Below are positions 26,397-35,287 of a stretch of 64,000 nt of DNA, piece after piece. How positions within the stretch are numbered: the first letter of the stretch is position 1; each line of letters opens with the position of its first letter. Under the pieces are notes generated by a model, which was not told the DNA's origin, made no database searches, and saw nothing but the letters and a program-made list of their open reading frames with translations. The position numbers and the translations under genes were made by a program. Origin of the DNA: Sphingobium arseniciresistens (GTDB lineage Bacteria; Pseudomonadota; Alphaproteobacteria; Sphingomonadales; Sphingomonadaceae); the NCBI GenBank assembly GCA_029167225.1, contig JARFNK010000001.1:248001-312000 (forward strand). The letters are read 5' to 3'.

Positions 26397-27929
26397 ATGA
26401 ATGACGCCATGTCATCCTTTTCCCGCCGCGATCTGATCGCCGCATCGGGCGCTGCTGCGCTTTTTCCCCAGGTATTGCGCGCGCAGACGCGGGACAAGGC
26501 GCGTGGCGGCGCGTTCAACTGGGCCAGCCTTGTCGCCCAGGCCGAACGCCTCTCGCGCTCACCCTATCAGGATGTCGCGCCGAAAGCGGGTGCGGCCAAG
26601 GTCAATTACGACGCGCTGCACAAGGCTGTGTTCAAGGACGAGCGGATGCTGTGGGGCGACCTGCCCGGCGATACCGGCGTCCGCTTCTTCCCCGTCCACC
26701 AGTTCGCCGCGCAGCCAGTGACGATCCATGTGGTCGAAGGCGGGCAGGCCAAGCCAATCGTCTACGATCCGACCATGTTCGACATGCCGGCGGACCATCC
26801 GCTGGCCCAGATGGGGCCTGACGCCGGCTTTTCCGGCTTTCGCCTGATGAACGCGGCGCGCGACGGCGACTGGCTGGTCTTCATGGGCGCGAGCTATTTC
26901 CGCGCGTCCGGCGCCCAGAAGCAATATGGCATGTCGGCCCGCGCCATCGCCATCAACACGTCGAAGCAGCCGGAGGAATTCCCCCGTTTCACCAGCTTCT
27001 GGCTGGAGCGCACCGGCGACAGCTCGGTCACGATCTATGCCCTGCTCGACGGGCAGAGCATCGCCGGCGCCTATCGCTTCCGCTGCAGCTTCGACAAGGC
27101 GGGCGTGCATCAGGACGTGGACGCCGCCCTGTTCCCGCGCCGGCCAATCGCCGAACTGGGACTGATGCCGATGACCAGCATGTTCTGGTATGACGAGGCG
27201 CATCGCAGCATCGCCACGGACTGGCGGCCCGAAGTGCATGATTCCGATGGCATGGCGATCCATTCCAGCGACGGCACCGCGCATTTCCGCCCGCTCGCCA
27301 ACCCCCATGTCCCGCGCGTCAGCGTCTTTGCCGAGCGCGATCCCGCCGGCTTCGGGCTTATCCAGCGCGACCGGAATTTCGATCATTATCAGGATGACGG
27401 CGTGTTCTACGAACGCCGCCCCTCGCTCTGGGCAACGCCGGGCAAGGCATTGGGCGCGGGCACGGTGCGGCTCTACGAGTTCCCGACCCGCAGCGAATAT
27501 GACGACAATGTCGCCTGCTACTGGGTGCCCGATGCGCCGGTGCGGCCGGGCAAGCGAATCGATGCGACCTATCGGCTGGACTGGACATCGAACGATGTCG
27601 AGGCGCCCTCACGCGTGGTCGCAGTCAGGAAGGGCAAGATCGAGGTTCCGCCCACGCAGCCGGAGAGCAAGGACGTTCGCCTTGTCGCGGATTTCGCCGG
27701 TTTGGACGCAAAGGACGGCATCGTCGCCTGGACCGATGTGAAGGGCGGAACGCTCATCAAGAAGGCGCTCTATCCCGTGATCGGCCAGAAGCAGATGTGG
27801 CGGCTTGTGCTGGATATCACGCCTAAAGGCCCGGAACAGATAGACATTCTGGCGCAGCTTCGCGGCCCCGGCGATCGCCCTGCGAGCGAACTGTTGCACT
27901 ATCCTTTCTACGCCGATTTGAAACCTTAA
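26397..27929 (+). CDS. opgD: Periplasmic glucan biosynthesis protein OpgD/OpgG
   Basis: Periplasmic enzyme that shapes osmoregulated periplasmic glucans. 510 residues; a twin-arginine signal (SRRDLIAASGAAAL, residues 9-22) points to Tat export, as in OpgD, while OpgG uses Sec. The core contains FNWASLVAQAERLSRSPYQ, GASYFRASGAQKQYGMSARA, PRVSVFAERDPAGFGLIQRD and YEFPTRSEYDDNVACYWVP, all typical. ATG 26397 is close to the Tat motif; 26409 is also possible. It is followed by opgH, so both steps are encoded together between fliC and fliA. Confidence 0.9.
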   Translation: MNDAMSSFSRRDLIAASGAAALFPQVLRAQTRDKARGGAFNWASLVAQAERLSRSPYQDVAPKAGAAKVNYDALHKAVFKDERMLWGDLPGDTGVRFFPVHQFAAQPVTIHVVEGGQAKPIVYDPTMFDMPADHPLAQMGPDAGFSGFRLMNAARDGDWLVFMGASYFRASGAQKQYGMSARAIAINTSKQPEEFPRFTSFWLERTGDSSVTIYALLDGQSIAGAYRFRCSFDKAGVHQDVDAALFPRRPIAELGLMPMTSMFWYDEAHRSIATDWRPEVHDSDGMAIHSSDGTAHFRPLANPHVPRVSVFAERDPAGFGLIQRDRNFDHYQDDGVFYERRPSLWATPGKALGAGTVRLYEFPTRSEYDDNVACYWVPDAPVRPGKRIDATYRLDWTSNDVEAPSRVVAVRKGKIEVPPTQPESKDVRLVADFAGLDAKDGIVAWTDVKGGTLIKKALYPVIGQKQMWRLVLDITPKGPEQIDILAQLRGPGDRPASELLHYPFYADLKP

Positions 27930-28043
27930 CGGAACCCGACACGCTCCTTCAGGTTGTAGCAAGGCACAATATTTCAAATTGTAGCAAGAAATGGGCGATG
28001 GGCCGGGCGTTGCCGGGCCCTCTGAGGGTTGGGAAACATCAGC

Positions 28044-29981
28044 GTGAGCAAGGCAAAACCGGGCAACGACGATATTGGCAAGAGGCGTGCAGCGTCAGTT
28101 GCGGCCCTGTCAGCAAGGCAGGCGCCCCCCTTCGACAACCTGCCCGCCAATGTCCCGATCGACATGCCGATCCAGGATTTTTCCCGCCAGCCGATCATGG
28201 GCCGGGTGCGCGCGGCGCAGCCCGTCGACTATCATATGGTTGCGCGGCGGGTGCTGGTGGTCGCCATGTCGGCGATCCCGGCATGGATCGCCATGCGCGA
28301 GATGCAGCGCAGCATCGGGCTCGATGGTCTCTCCGGTTGGGAGATCGCCTATCTGCTGCTGTTCATCCCCCTCTTCGCCTGGATCGCCTTCGGTTTTTCC
28401 ACCGGCCTGCTCGGTTTCCTCGTGACGACGGTCCGCGAACAGCGGATCATGCGCCGCCTGACGCCGATGCCGGCCCAGCCGCCAAAGGGCCGCACCGCCA
28501 TCCTGCTGCCGGTTTGCAACGAGGATTTCCTGGGCGTGCTCGGCCGCCTGTCGATCATGGAGCGGTCGCTGGAAAAGGCGATCGGCGGCCATCAGTTCGA
28601 TTTCTTCATCCTGAGCGATTCCAATGTCGAGAACGGCATCGTCGAGGCGCAGGCCTATAGCCAGATGCGCCAATCCTTCACCCTGCCCGTCTATTACCGG
28701 CGCCGGGCGGAGAATGTCGGCCGCAAGCCCGGCAACATCGCCGAATGGGTCCGCCGTCAGGGCGGCGCCTATGACTATATGATCGTGCTGGACGCAGACA
28801 GCCTGATGAGCGGCCAGACCATGGCCCGGCTGGCCGCCGACATGGAGCGGCATCCCCATGTCGCGCTGATCCAGACGGTGCCCTCCGTCGCCGGCGCGAG
28901 CACGCTGTTCGCGCGCTGGCAGCAGTTCGCCGGCCGCATCTATGGCCCGATCTCCGCCATCGGCATGATCTGGTGGTCGGGCGCGGAAGGCATGTTCTGG
29001 GGCCATAATGCGATCCTGCGGGTCAAGGCGTTCGCGGAAAGCTGCGGCCTGCCCGAATTGCCCGGCCGCGCGCCCTTTGGCGGCCATGTGATGAGCCACG
29101 ACATGATCGAGGCCGCGCTGCTCCGCCGCAACGGCTGGTCCTGCCATATCGTGATGGCCGACGACAGCTTCGAGGAGTTTCCGCCCTCCTTCCCCGACCT
29201 TGCCGTGCGCGACCGCCGCTGGTGCCAGGGCAATATCCAGCATGTGCCGTTGCTCAAGAATATCGTCGGCTTGCATCCGGTCAGCCGGTTCCAGCTGCTG
29301 GTGGGCGCGTCGGCCTATGCCACTTCCCCGCTGTGGCTGGCGATGATCCTGCTGATCATGGTCGGCGGGCTTGCCGGCGCTTGGAATACCGTCGCGATGC
29401 TCCCCTCCGGCTCGCTGCTAGCGCTCACGGCCATCTTGCTCTTCGGGCCGAAGGTCATGGCCATCGCCTGGGCCCTTTGGGATCCGGCACGGCGCGAGGG
29501 CTTTGGCGGCACGGGTGCCATCATCCGCGGATCGATCGCGGACATGGCGCTGTCGATTCTGATGGCCCCGATCAGCATGCTGACGCAGACGATCAATCTC
29601 GCCGGCATCCTCGCGGGCAAGAAAAGCGCATGGAACGGCCAGACCCGCGACCGCGACGGCATTGCGCTGCGCGACTCGATCCGGCTGTTCCGCCCGCATA
29701 TCGCGCTGGGTGTCGCGATGATCCTGGCGGCGCTGGCCGGCGGCGTTTCCATGCTGTGGCTCTCGCCGATCTTCGTCGGCCTGATCGCCTCGCCGCTGTT
29801 CGCGTCGATCACGGCGCGCAAGGATCTGGGCCGCTTCGCCGCCTCGCACGGCGTGTTCGAGGTACGCGATCCCTGGTGGCGTCAGGTCCACCGCCCCGAA
29901 ATCCCCCGCCCGTCGATGGCTGGGCGCGAACTGGCCATCCCCGCCCGCCCGCTGGCGCTCGCCGCCAATGACGGATGGTGA
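28044..29981 (+). CDS. opgH: Periplasmic glucan glucosyltransferase OpgH (MdoH)
   Basis: Inner-membrane GT2 glucosyltransferase that builds the glucan backbone from UDP-glucose. 645 residues from GTG 28044; TTG 28029 is an alternative. It has two N-terminal membrane segments, then the catalytic domain with TAILLPVCNE, VLDADSLMSG (the D-x-D acids), HDMIEAALLRR and the processive-enzyme motif RDRRWCQGN, then several C-terminal membrane helices. The N-terminal cytoplasmic part is shorter than in E. coli (847 residues in total). It is convergent with fliA. Confidence 0.92.
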   Translation: MSKAKPGNDDIGKRRAASVAALSARQAPPFDNLPANVPIDMPIQDFSRQPIMGRVRAAQPVDYHMVARRVLVVAMSAIPAWIAMREMQRSIGLDGLSGWEIAYLLLFIPLFAWIAFGFSTGLLGFLVTTVREQRIMRRLTPMPAQPPKGRTAILLPVCNEDFLGVLGRLSIMERSLEKAIGGHQFDFFILSDSNVENGIVEAQAYSQMRQSFTLPVYYRRRAENVGRKPGNIAEWVRRQGGAYDYMIVLDADSLMSGQTMARLAADMERHPHVALIQTVPSVAGASTLFARWQQFAGRIYGPISAIGMIWWSGAEGMFWGHNAILRVKAFAESCGLPELPGRAPFGGHVMSHDMIEAALLRRNGWSCHIVMADDSFEEFPPSFPDLAVRDRRWCQGNIQHVPLLKNIVGLHPVSRFQLLVGASAYATSPLWLAMILLIMVGGLAGAWNTVAMLPSGSLLALTAILLFGPKVMAIAWALWDPARREGFGGTGAIIRGSIADMALSILMAPISMLTQTINLAGILAGKKSAWNGQTRDRDGIALRDSIRLFRPHIALGVAMILAALAGGVSMLWLSPIFVGLIASPLFASITARKDLGRFAASHGVFEVRDPWWRQVHRPEIPRPSMAGRELAIPARPLALAANDGW

Positions 29982-30012
29982 GGCTGGTGGCCGATAGAAG
30001 CGTGAAAAAGAA

Positions 30013-30053
30013 GGGGCCGTTCTAGGGGATACAGATCTCGCCCGAACGGCCCC
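30013..30053. terminator. Hairpin between convergent opgH and fliA
   Basis: GGGGCCGTTC (30013-30022) and GAACGGCCCC (30044-30053) form a 10-bp stem with a 21-base loop, placed between two converging genes. On the minus strand the stem is followed by TTCTTTTTC, so it is a better terminator for fliA than for opgH. Confidence 0.6.
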
Positions 30054-30094
30054 GAACTGTTTCTACCGCCTGCCGCTAACCGGCGCGATCAACC

Positions 30095-30826
30095 TCAATC
30101 CCAGTCGCGCAGCATGGTGCGCAGCTTGTCGAGCGCGGCCTTCTTGATCTGGCAGACGCGGGCCGCGCCGATATCCAGCGTATGGCCGATTTCCTCCAGG
30201 TTCAGTTCCTCGACGAAATAGAGCTGCAGCACCATCGCCTCGCGCTGCGGCAGCTTGCCGATGCAGGCGGCGACGGCGGCTTTGAGCGATTCGCGTTCCA
30301 GGATGTCGTCGGCGCGATCCTCGACATCGGCGAACCACATGGACTGATCCGAATAGACCTCGTCGATGCTCGTATGCTGCACCATCTCGGCGCTGTCGGC
30401 GAGTTCCCGATAGTCCGACGGCTCCAGCCCCATATGGGCGGACATCTCCGCCTCCGTGGGCATGCGGCCATGTTTCTGCTCAAGCGTACTACGCGCCGCC
30501 GCGATCTGCTTGCGGCGGGCCATGCCGGAACGACAGAGCGTGGCATGGCGGCGCAGATGGTCGATCATCGCGCCGCGCACGCGCATCTGGGCATAGCTGG
30601 CAAAACCCAGCCCGCGATCCTCGAAGCCGTTGGCGGCCTCGACCAACGCGACCATACCGATCTGCAGCAGATCCTCGATGTCGATGGCGCTGGAGACCCG
30701 GCCATGGACATGCCAGGCGATCTTGCGGACCAGCGGCATGTAGCGCCGGGCGAGATGCTCGGGGGTTTCCCGCGCGCCCTTGCGGCCATAGGTCAGGTTG
30801 CCATCAGGGATTTTGCTCATGTACAT
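30095..30826 (-). CDS. fliA: Flagellar sigma factor sigma-28 (FliA)
   Basis: Directs RNA polymerase to late flagellar genes. 243 residues with region 2 (IDIEDLLQIGMVALVEAANGFEDRGLGFASYA, the -10 binding part, split in the middle), region 3 (RMPTEAEMSAHMGL) and region 4 (LPQREAMVLQLYFVEELNLEEIGHTL then VCQIKKAALDKLR). It starts 11 bases after flhA and so belongs to the transglycosylase-flhA-fliA operon under a sigma-54 promoter. Four promoters in the window fit its usual target. Confidence 0.95.
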   Translation of the reverse strand: MYMSKIPDGNLTYGRKGARETPEHLARRYMPLVRKIAWHVHGRVSSAIDIEDLLQIGMVALVEAANGFEDRGLGFASYAQMRVRGAMIDHLRRHATLCRSGMARRKQIAAARSTLEQKHGRMPTEAEMSAHMGLEPSDYRELADSAEMVQHTSIDEVYSDQSMWFADVEDRADDILERESLKAAVAACIGKLPQREAMVLQLYFVEELNLEEIGHTLDIGAARVCQIKKAALDKLRTMLRDWD

Positions 30827-30837
30827 GGGGCAGCCTC

Positions 30838-32958
30838 TCAGGCGATGCGTTCACGCGCGGGCGCCGGGTCGTGCCGGGGCACGGGGCGCTGATCACCCCC
30901 TACCACCGCAATTACTTCCACAGGCTTACCGTCGGGAATTTCCAGAAAAGAAAGTACGGGCGTTTCAGGTAGATGGGGCCGGAACAGACGCATCAGCGCG
31001 CGGCGCGCAACCGGCGACGTAACGATGGCGAAGTTGCGGGCCTGCCCCATGATCGGCCGGGCCGCCTCCGTCACCGCCGTGACGATGCGGTTGCCCAGTG
31101 CCGGCTCGATCGGATGCTTGGCATCACCGGCAAGCCGCATGGCCTGCGCCAGCAGCGCTTCCAGGTCGCCGTCCAGCGTGATCACCGGCAGCGGCATCTT
31201 CACCGGCACCAGCGCCTGGATGATGAGCGATCCGATCCGCTGGCGCACCGCCTCCACCAGCTGCTCGTGGCTGAACTCGGGCCGGTAGGCGTCAATCATC
31301 GCCTCGCAGATGCGGCGGAAGTCCTTGAGCGCGATCCCCTCGGCCAGCAGCGCGCGGCAGACCGCGGAAATCTGCGCAAGGTTGAGCGGATTGGGGGTAA
31401 GCCCCTCCACCAGCTGCGGCGCGCTGTCCTTAAGCGCGTCGAGCAGCTTGCGCGATTCGTCGAGGCCGAACATCTCGCTCGCGTTCATCATGATGAGATG
31501 GTTGAGGTGGGTCGCGACGACAGTGGCTGGATCGACAACGGTATAGCCCGCCACCACCGCCTCGCTGCGCTTGGCCGGCGTGATCCACACCGCGTCGAGG
31601 CCGAAGGTCGGGTCTTTCGCCTTGCGGCCCGCGACCTCGCCTTCCAGCGCGCCACTGTCCAGCGCCAGCAGGTCTTCGGGCCAGATCTCGTCCTCGCCCA
31701 CGACGACACCGGCGATGGTGATGCGATAGGCATTGGGTTCCAGCGCCAGATTGTCCTTCACCCGCACCATCGGCACGACGAAGCCCAGTTCGCGCGAGAG
31801 CTGGCGCCGGATGCCGGTGATGCGCGCCATCAGCGGCGCGCCCTTGCGCTCGTCCACCATCGCAATCAGCCCATAGCCGATCTCCAGCCCCAGCACCGCG
31901 CCGTCCGACACGTCGTTCCATTCGATATTGGCGGGGTTGGGTGCGGGCGCAGGTGCGGGCGGGGTCGATGCGATCTTCTGCGCGGCCTTGCGCAGCCGCC
32001 AGGCGATGAAGCCGGCCAGCGCGGCGGCGGGCAGGATCGCGAGATGCGGCATGCCGGGCAGCACGCCCAATATGGTGAGGATGGCGGCGACCGGCACCCA
32101 TGCCTTGCCGGAACCGAACTGGCCGGCGATCTGCCCTGACAGATCCTTGTCCGATGCGACGCGGGTGACGATCGAGGCCGCAGCGATCGAAAGCAGCAGC
32201 GCGGGCACTTGGGCGACAAGGGCGTCGCCGATGGCGAGCAGGATGTAGGTGCGCGCCGCATCGCCGATCGACAGGCCGTGGCTGACGACGCCCAGGATGA
32301 TGCCACCGACGATATTGATGACGAGGATGAGCACGCCGGCCACCGCATCGCCCTTCACGAACTTGCTGGCACCGTCCATCGAGCCGTAGAAATCCGCCTC
32401 GGTCGCGACTTCGGCGCGGCGGGCCTTGGCTTCCTCGGGCGTCAGCAGGCCGGCGTTGAGATCGGCGTCGATCGCCATCTGCTTGCCGGGCAAGGCGTCC
32501 AGGGTGAAACGGGCGGACACTTCCGACACGCGGCCCGCGCCCTTGGTGATGACGACCATGTTGATGATCATCAGGATCGCGAAGACGAAGATGCCGACGA
32601 CATAGTCGCCGCCGATGAGGAAATGGCCGAAGGATTCGATGACCTTGCCGGCGGCGTCCGCGCCCTCATGCCCCTGCACCAGCACGACGCGGGTGGACGC
32701 AACGTTGAGCGCGAGACGCAGCAGGGTCGCGAACAGCAGCACCGTGGGGAAGCTGGAAAAGTCGAGCGGCTTGGCTGCGTTGAGCGCCACCATCAGCACC
32801 GCAAGGCTGATCATGATGTTCGTGACGAAGCCGATGTCCAGCATCACCGCCGGCACCGGCACCACCATGAACATGACGAGCGCGAGGATCGCCATGGGCA
32901 GGATCGCGCCCTTGGCCGCGTTCATCCACAGCTTACCGTTGACCTGGCTGCGTGTCAT
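30838..32958 (-). CDS. flhA: Flagellar export gate protein FlhA
   Basis: Proton-driven export gate. 706 residues: eight N-terminal membrane helices (from AILPMAILALVMFMVVP), the FHIPEP-type loop (LLRLALNVASTRVVL, GHFLIGGDYVVGIFVF, ARFTLDALPGKQMAIDADL), and a cytoplasmic domain (LEIGYGLIAMVDERKGA, ELGFVVPMVRVKDNLAL). It follows the lytic transglycosylase gene after nine bases and precedes fliA. Confidence 0.96.
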   Translation of the reverse strand: MTRSQVNGKLWMNAAKGAILPMAILALVMFMVVPVPAVMLDIGFVTNIMISLAVLMVALNAAKPLDFSSFPTVLLFATLLRLALNVASTRVVLVQGHEGADAAGKVIESFGHFLIGGDYVVGIFVFAILMIINMVVITKGAGRVSEVSARFTLDALPGKQMAIDADLNAGLLTPEEAKARRAEVATEADFYGSMDGASKFVKGDAVAGVLILVINIVGGIILGVVSHGLSIGDAARTYILLAIGDALVAQVPALLLSIAAASIVTRVASDKDLSGQIAGQFGSGKAWVPVAAILTILGVLPGMPHLAILPAAALAGFIAWRLRKAAQKIASTPPAPAPAPNPANIEWNDVSDGAVLGLEIGYGLIAMVDERKGAPLMARITGIRRQLSRELGFVVPMVRVKDNLALEPNAYRITIAGVVVGEDEIWPEDLLALDSGALEGEVAGRKAKDPTFGLDAVWITPAKRSEAVVAGYTVVDPATVVATHLNHLIMMNASEMFGLDESRKLLDALKDSAPQLVEGLTPNPLNLAQISAVCRALLAEGIALKDFRRICEAMIDAYRPEFSHEQLVEAVRQRIGSLIIQALVPVKMPLPVITLDGDLEALLAQAMRLAGDAKHPIEPALGNRIVTAVTEAARPIMGQARNFAIVTSPVARRALMRLFRPHLPETPVLSFLEIPDGKPVEVIAVVGGDQRPVPRHDPAPARERIA

Positions 32959-32967
32959 TCTGATCCC

Positions 32968-33798
32968 TTATCGTCCGAAGGTGGCGAGCATGAGGTAGGC
33001 AAGCCGCGCCGTTTCCGGCTGCGGGGCGACGGTCGAGATATCGGCCTGCTGCGCAAGGCGCTGGGTCTCGACGCGGACATAGTCGGCGGGCTGGACGGTC
33101 TTGCTGCCCTCCGGCAGCGACCAGTCCGACGGCACCGGCACATTGGCGACGCTCATCGCGCTCTGCGCGCCGCGCTCCAGCTTGGCGGCGAAGCCCTGCC
33201 GAATGTCGGCGAAGCTGCGGGCATTGCCCTGCCGGTCGTAGAAGATCGAGTGGTTCGCGCGCGCGGCGGCGGGGAACAGCGATGCCGCCGTCGCGCCGGG
33301 CGCGCGGTCGGCCATCGAGAGGAATTTGGATGCGCCGCCGACGCCCAGGAAGTGCGCCATGTAAAGATCGACCGGCTCCGCCTCGCGGCCCAGCTTCTGT
33401 TCCAGATAGGCCTTGTTGTCGGCGGCATGTTCCGCCGCCATCACGGAGGCGGTCTCGGGATGCTTGCGCAGGTCGAGGATCTGCTGGCGCAGCTCCGGGT
33501 CGGAGACATAATAGCGGCCGTTGCTACCCTGGCTGATCGCCTGGGACGCCCAGCCAAGCCCATATTGCTCGCCATGGTCGTTGATGACGGCAAGCCAGCT
33601 CTGGTCGACGAATTGATAGAGCCCCGTCGCCGAGGAGGTCGCGGCGCGCGCGGTCGGGTTCAGGCTGCTCTCGATCTTCGCCTGACCCAGCAGATAGGAA
33701 AAGTCGACGCCCGTGCGCCGGCTGGCCATGGCGATCGCGTTGGTCACGCGATTGCCGGCGGATACTGCCGTTGCTCCGATGTCGGCATATGCTGACAT
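32968..33798 (-). CDS. Lytic transglycosylase (SltF/PleA-like, flagellar)
   Basis: SLT-domain muramidase, probably opening peptidoglycan for the rod. 276 residues from ATG 33798. The catalytic Glu43 lies in KIESSLNPTA, followed by SATGLYQFVDQSWL (57-69), a GLYQF motif typical of the family; a later AHFLGVGGASKFL supports it. No signal peptide is visible, so export may use the flagellar system or another route. It heads an operon with flhA and fliA and has a perfect sigma-54 promoter. FlgJ here lacks a muramidase domain, so this enzyme is the likely substitute. Confidence 0.88.
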   Translation of the reverse strand: MSAYADIGATAVSAGNRVTNAIAMASRRTGVDFSYLLGQAKIESSLNPTARAATSSATGLYQFVDQSWLAVINDHGEQYGLGWASQAISQGSNGRYYVSDPELRQQILDLRKHPETASVMAAEHAADNKAYLEQKLGREAEPVDLYMAHFLGVGGASKFLSMADRAPGATAASLFPAAARANHSIFYDRQGNARSFADIRQGFAAKLERGAQSAMSVANVPVPSDWSLPEGSKTVQPADYVRVETQRLAQQADISTVAPQPETARLAYLMLATFGR

Positions 33799-33831
33799 GC
33801 TCAATCCCCAAATGGTACCGGCATGATTTAA

Positions 33832-33846
33832 GCAAGAGCCGTGCCA
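33832..33846 (-). promoter_or_regulatory. Sigma-54 promoter for transglycosylase-flhA-fliA
   Basis: Minus strand TGGCACGGCTCTTGC: exact GG/GC spacing and all consensus positions. It lies 34 bases before ATG 33798. Confidence 0.88.
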
Positions 33847-33930
33847 ATATAAGGGTGGCAAAAACAGCAGGGAAATGGGGTGTTTTGGGCGTCCACATGC
33901 CGCATGGTGGCGGGACCCTACCCAGACGCA

Positions 33931-33955
33931 GAAAAGGCCGGATCAGGTCCGGCCT
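33931..33955 (-). terminator. Rho-independent terminator after flgN
   Basis: On the minus strand AGGCCGGA, a five-base loop and TCCGGCCT, then TTTTC. It ends the flgA-flgM-flgN unit and separates it from the sigma-54 promoter of the next operon. Confidence 0.75.
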
Positions 33956-34001
33956 ATGGATCGTGGATCTGTGAGGGCGGGAGTGGCGCCCTGCCAGTAA
34001 T

Positions 34002-34304
34002 TCAGCGTCCGTAGACCATCGGCACGGCGCTGGCGCCGTGATCGGCCAGCATGGCCACGCGCTGGCGGGCATGATCGGACAGGATATTCGCCTTGATGCG
34101 GCTGCTTTCGATAAGCGGCAACAGGCCCTTGAACTGTGCGCGCAATGCATCGTCCGCACGCCAGGCGCCGACGGCACCGATATGGCTGATCGCGGCCAGC
34201 AACTGTTCGCCCGCCGCGTCGATCGCGCCCGGATCGTTGCCGTCGAGCGCGGCGCGCAGCCCTTCCAGGGACTGGGCAAAGCTGTCGATGGCGGCTTTCG
34301 TCAT
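34002..34304 (-). CDS. flgN: FlgN-like chaperone
   Basis: 100 residues, mostly helical (FAQSLEGLRAALDGNDPGAIDAAGEQLL, AQFKGLLPLIESSRIKANIL). FlgN is the export chaperone of FlgK and FlgL. Sequence similarity in this family is low; the call rests on size, helical content, and its position seven bases after flgM, the usual flgM-flgN order. FlgK and FlgL are both encoded in the island. Confidence 0.75.
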   Translation of the reverse strand: MTKAAIDSFAQSLEGLRAALDGNDPGAIDAAGEQLLAAISHIGAVGAWRADDALRAQFKGLLPLIESSRIKANILSDHARQRVAMLADHGASAVPMVYGR

Positions 34305-34311
34305 GATCGGA

Positions 34312-34596
34312 TCAGCCGCGTGCCGGCAGGTCGAGCGCCATCATGCGGTCGGCGATCTGCGCGGGATCGACGGGATAATTGCCCGAAGCGATCGCCGCCT
34401 TGATCGCGGCGACGCGGTCCATGTCGACCGGCGCACCTTCCGCCGCCATGCGTGCGACCGGGCTAGCCACCGCTTCCGATCCGCCGGCCACCGGGCTGGC
34501 CGATACACTGGCGGCCCCGCGGGCCTTGCCGCCCTCGCGGAGCTTCGACGCCTCGATGGCGGAGCTGATCGCTTGTCCGACTGAGTTGATCATCAC
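34312..34596 (-). CDS. flgM: Anti-sigma-28 factor FlgM
   Basis: Binds and holds FliA until it is exported through the finished hook. 94 residues; the first half is disordered (Ala, Gly, Ser), and the second half carries the binding helices: VDMDRVAAIKAAIASGNYPVD followed by PAQIADRMMALDL, the typical FlgM pattern (split here). It lies between flgA and flgN on one strand, so it is made both early and, after read-through, with basal-body genes. Confidence 0.92.
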   Translation of the reverse strand: MMINSVGQAISSAIEASKLREGGKARGAASVSASPVAGGSEAVASPVARMAAEGAPVDMDRVAAIKAAIASGNYPVDPAQIADRMMALDLPARG

Positions 34597-34634
34597 AACA
34601 TCCTTCCGTGTTCCGTCATTATATACGGACGGCG

Positions 34635-35207
34635 TTAGAAATCCTTGAACGAAGAAATGCGCACCAGGCCGATTTCCACGACCTGGGCAATGACCGGCGG
34701 GGATTTCTTGTCCTCGCGCACGCGGATCATGTCGCCCGGCGCGCCATCTTCGTCGGCGACCATCGGCCGCGAGACGCTGAAACTTGCGCCGCCCGCGACC
34801 AGCTCAACCGGATCGCCCTTGCGCACGACAACCTCTTTCTGCGCGGCGGGTACCTGCCGCGCCGACGCCATGCGTGTCTGAACCGGCGCTTTTGCCGATG
34901 CTGCAGCCGCGCCGCCTGGCACCAGAGGCACGCGGATGCGCCATCCCAGCGCGTCGCATTTGACGATTGCCGCCCCGAAAACCGGTCCATCCACGCTCGG
35001 CACGCCCGGACAGGCAGCAAGCTTCAGCCGCCGGTCGACCGGCGCGGCGGGGCCGCCCGGCTGACCCAGATTGGCGCCCACCGTCATCGCGACGAGGCTG
35101 TCGATCCGGTCCAGATTCTCGAACTTCTGCTGCGCCTGCGCCGGGCCGGCCAACAACGCCAGCGGAGCCAGAAGCGCCAGGAAAGCCATGGAAATCAGGG
35201 TGCGCAC
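34635..35207 (-). CDS. flgA: P-ring assembly chaperone FlgA
   Basis: Periplasmic chaperone for FlgI. 190 residues from GTG 35207, which puts a basic residue (VRTLIS) before the signal peptide (MAFLALLAPLALLAGPAQA). The SAF/FlgA C-terminal domain is visible: VVVRKGDPVELVAGGASFSVS and GAPGDMIRVREDKKSPPVIAQV. Longer starts lie inside the MotB-like gene and were rejected. A sigma-54 promoter ends 57 bases upstream. Confidence 0.9.
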   Translation of the reverse strand: MRTLISMAFLALLAPLALLAGPAQAQQKFENLDRIDSLVAMTVGANLGQPGGPAAPVDRRLKLAACPGVPSVDGPVFGAAIVKCDALGWRIRVPLVPGGAAAASAKAPVQTRMASARQVPAAQKEVVVRKGDPVELVAGGASFSVSRPMVADEDGAPGDMIRVREDKKSPPVIAQVVEIGLVRISSFKDF

Positions 35208-35263
35208 TGCGTGTCTCCGATCCGATGCGCGAGGCTGTTCGCGCATCTCCGCAGGCATATTCA

Positions 35264-35278
35264 GCAATTTGCGTGCCA
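35264..35278 (-). promoter_or_regulatory. Sigma-54 promoter for flgA-flgM-flgN
   Basis: Minus strand TGGCACGCAAATTGC, a complete consensus, preceded by ATAT as in the transglycosylase promoter. It lies just downstream of the stop codon of the MotB-like gene. Confidence 0.88.
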
Positions 35279-35287
35279 ATATCGCGA

